This document shows, in pieces, positions 15,442 through 15,556 of a stretch of 15,556 nucleotides of DNA. Numbering within the stretch: the first letter of the stretch is position 1; each line of letters opens with the position of its first letter. Position numbers and translations under genes: made by a program. Source of the DNA: Deferribacteraceae bacterium UBA6799 (GTDB taxonomy: Bacteria > Chrysiogenota > Deferribacteres > Deferribacterales > Geovibrionaceae); assembly GCA_002452335.1 (NCBI GenBank), contig DKFJ01000010.1, positions 1-15,556 on the forward strand, written 5' to 3'. The notes beneath the pieces were generated by a model. That model made no database searches and was not told where the DNA came from. It worked only from the letters and a program-made list of their open reading frames with translations.

Positions 15442-15556
15442 ATGGAAGAAGAGATCTCTAAACCGTCCAACTTTATAAAGAATATAATCAGAAAAGATCT
15501 GGAAGACGGCAAGAACGATAAGAGGGTACACACCCGTTTTCCGCCGGAGCCCAACG
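15442..15556 (+). CDS. glnS: Glutaminyl-tRNA synthetase, 5' part
   Basis: The first 38 codons of a gene that continues past the window edge. The translation begins MEEEISKPSNFIKNII and reaches HTRFPPEPN, the entry into the GlnRS catalytic domain just before its HIGH motif. The KPSNFI...DL...G...HTRFPPEPNG pattern is specific to GlnRS and separates it from GluRS. The enzyme attaches glutamine to tRNA-Gln. Only 4 nt separate the gltX stop from this ATG and no strong ribosome binding site is visible, which suggests translational coupling in a gltX-glnS operon. Confidence 0.9.
   Translation, partial: MEEEISKPSNFIKNIIRKDLEDGKNDKRVHTRFPPEPN

Noticed and set aside
1..15556. CRISPR arrays, insertion sequences, prophage genes, rRNA or tRNA genes
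   Set aside because: No regularly spaced repeats, transposase or phage-like proteins, terminal inverted repeats, or tRNA/rRNA signatures were seen.

Overview
This window comes from a Gram-negative, motile bacterium of moderate GC content. Two chemoreceptors with large periplasmic sensors, a GGDEF-EAL enzyme, an HD-GYP protein and a CheY-like regulator indicate flagellar or surface motility with c-di-GMP control. Gene style and content suggest an anaerobic lineage such as Deferribacterota or a deltaproteobacterial relative. That placement is an impression, not a computed result. UGA is an ordinary stop here (it ends at least three genes), and tryptophan is read from UGG.

Layout. 1-480: a short + strand zinc-ribbon/TM2 membrane protein whose terminator is shared with the convergent gene that follows. 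489-4481: two tandem - strand methyl-accepting chemotaxis proteins (609 and 612 aa). Their signalling halves are almost identical, their sensor halves have diverged, and each is followed by a similar GGGGGC/GCCCCC hairpin. 4862-7369: a - strand PAS-GAF-PAS-GGDEF-EAL gene interrupted by one in-frame UGA inside the EAL domain, where the family normally has tryptophan. 7566-7922: a divergent stand-alone receiver protein. 8058-10968: an ArsR-family repressor with an intact ELCVCE thiol motif, closely followed by an 850-aa protein that joins a degenerate KaiC/RecA-like domain to a PEP-synthase-type ATP-grasp domain, with no phosphohistidine or PEP-binding domain. 10969-11262: a convergent, directly abutting 97-aa cysteine-rich protein. 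11343-12128: a nitrilase-superfamily amidase. 12265-12474: a 69-aa zinc-ribbon protein. 12496-13836: a - strand protein with two HD domains, the second a full HD-GYP. 13968-15437: gltX, followed after 4 nt by the start of glnS, which runs off the window.

How it works together. The left half and the HD-GYP gene form a signalling neighbourhood: chemoreceptors that feed CheA, and proteins that make and degrade c-di-GMP. If the UGA in the GGDEF-EAL gene is real and not read through, its product keeps the cyclase domain and its inhibitory I-site but loses most of the phosphodiesterase, leaving the HD-GYP protein as the only complete c-di-GMP phosphodiesterase in view. The ArsR/ATP-grasp pair and the neighbouring cysteine-rich protein are the least explained part and the best candidate for an undescribed thiol- or metal-responsive module. 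The right end is translation housekeeping (GluRS and GlnRS).
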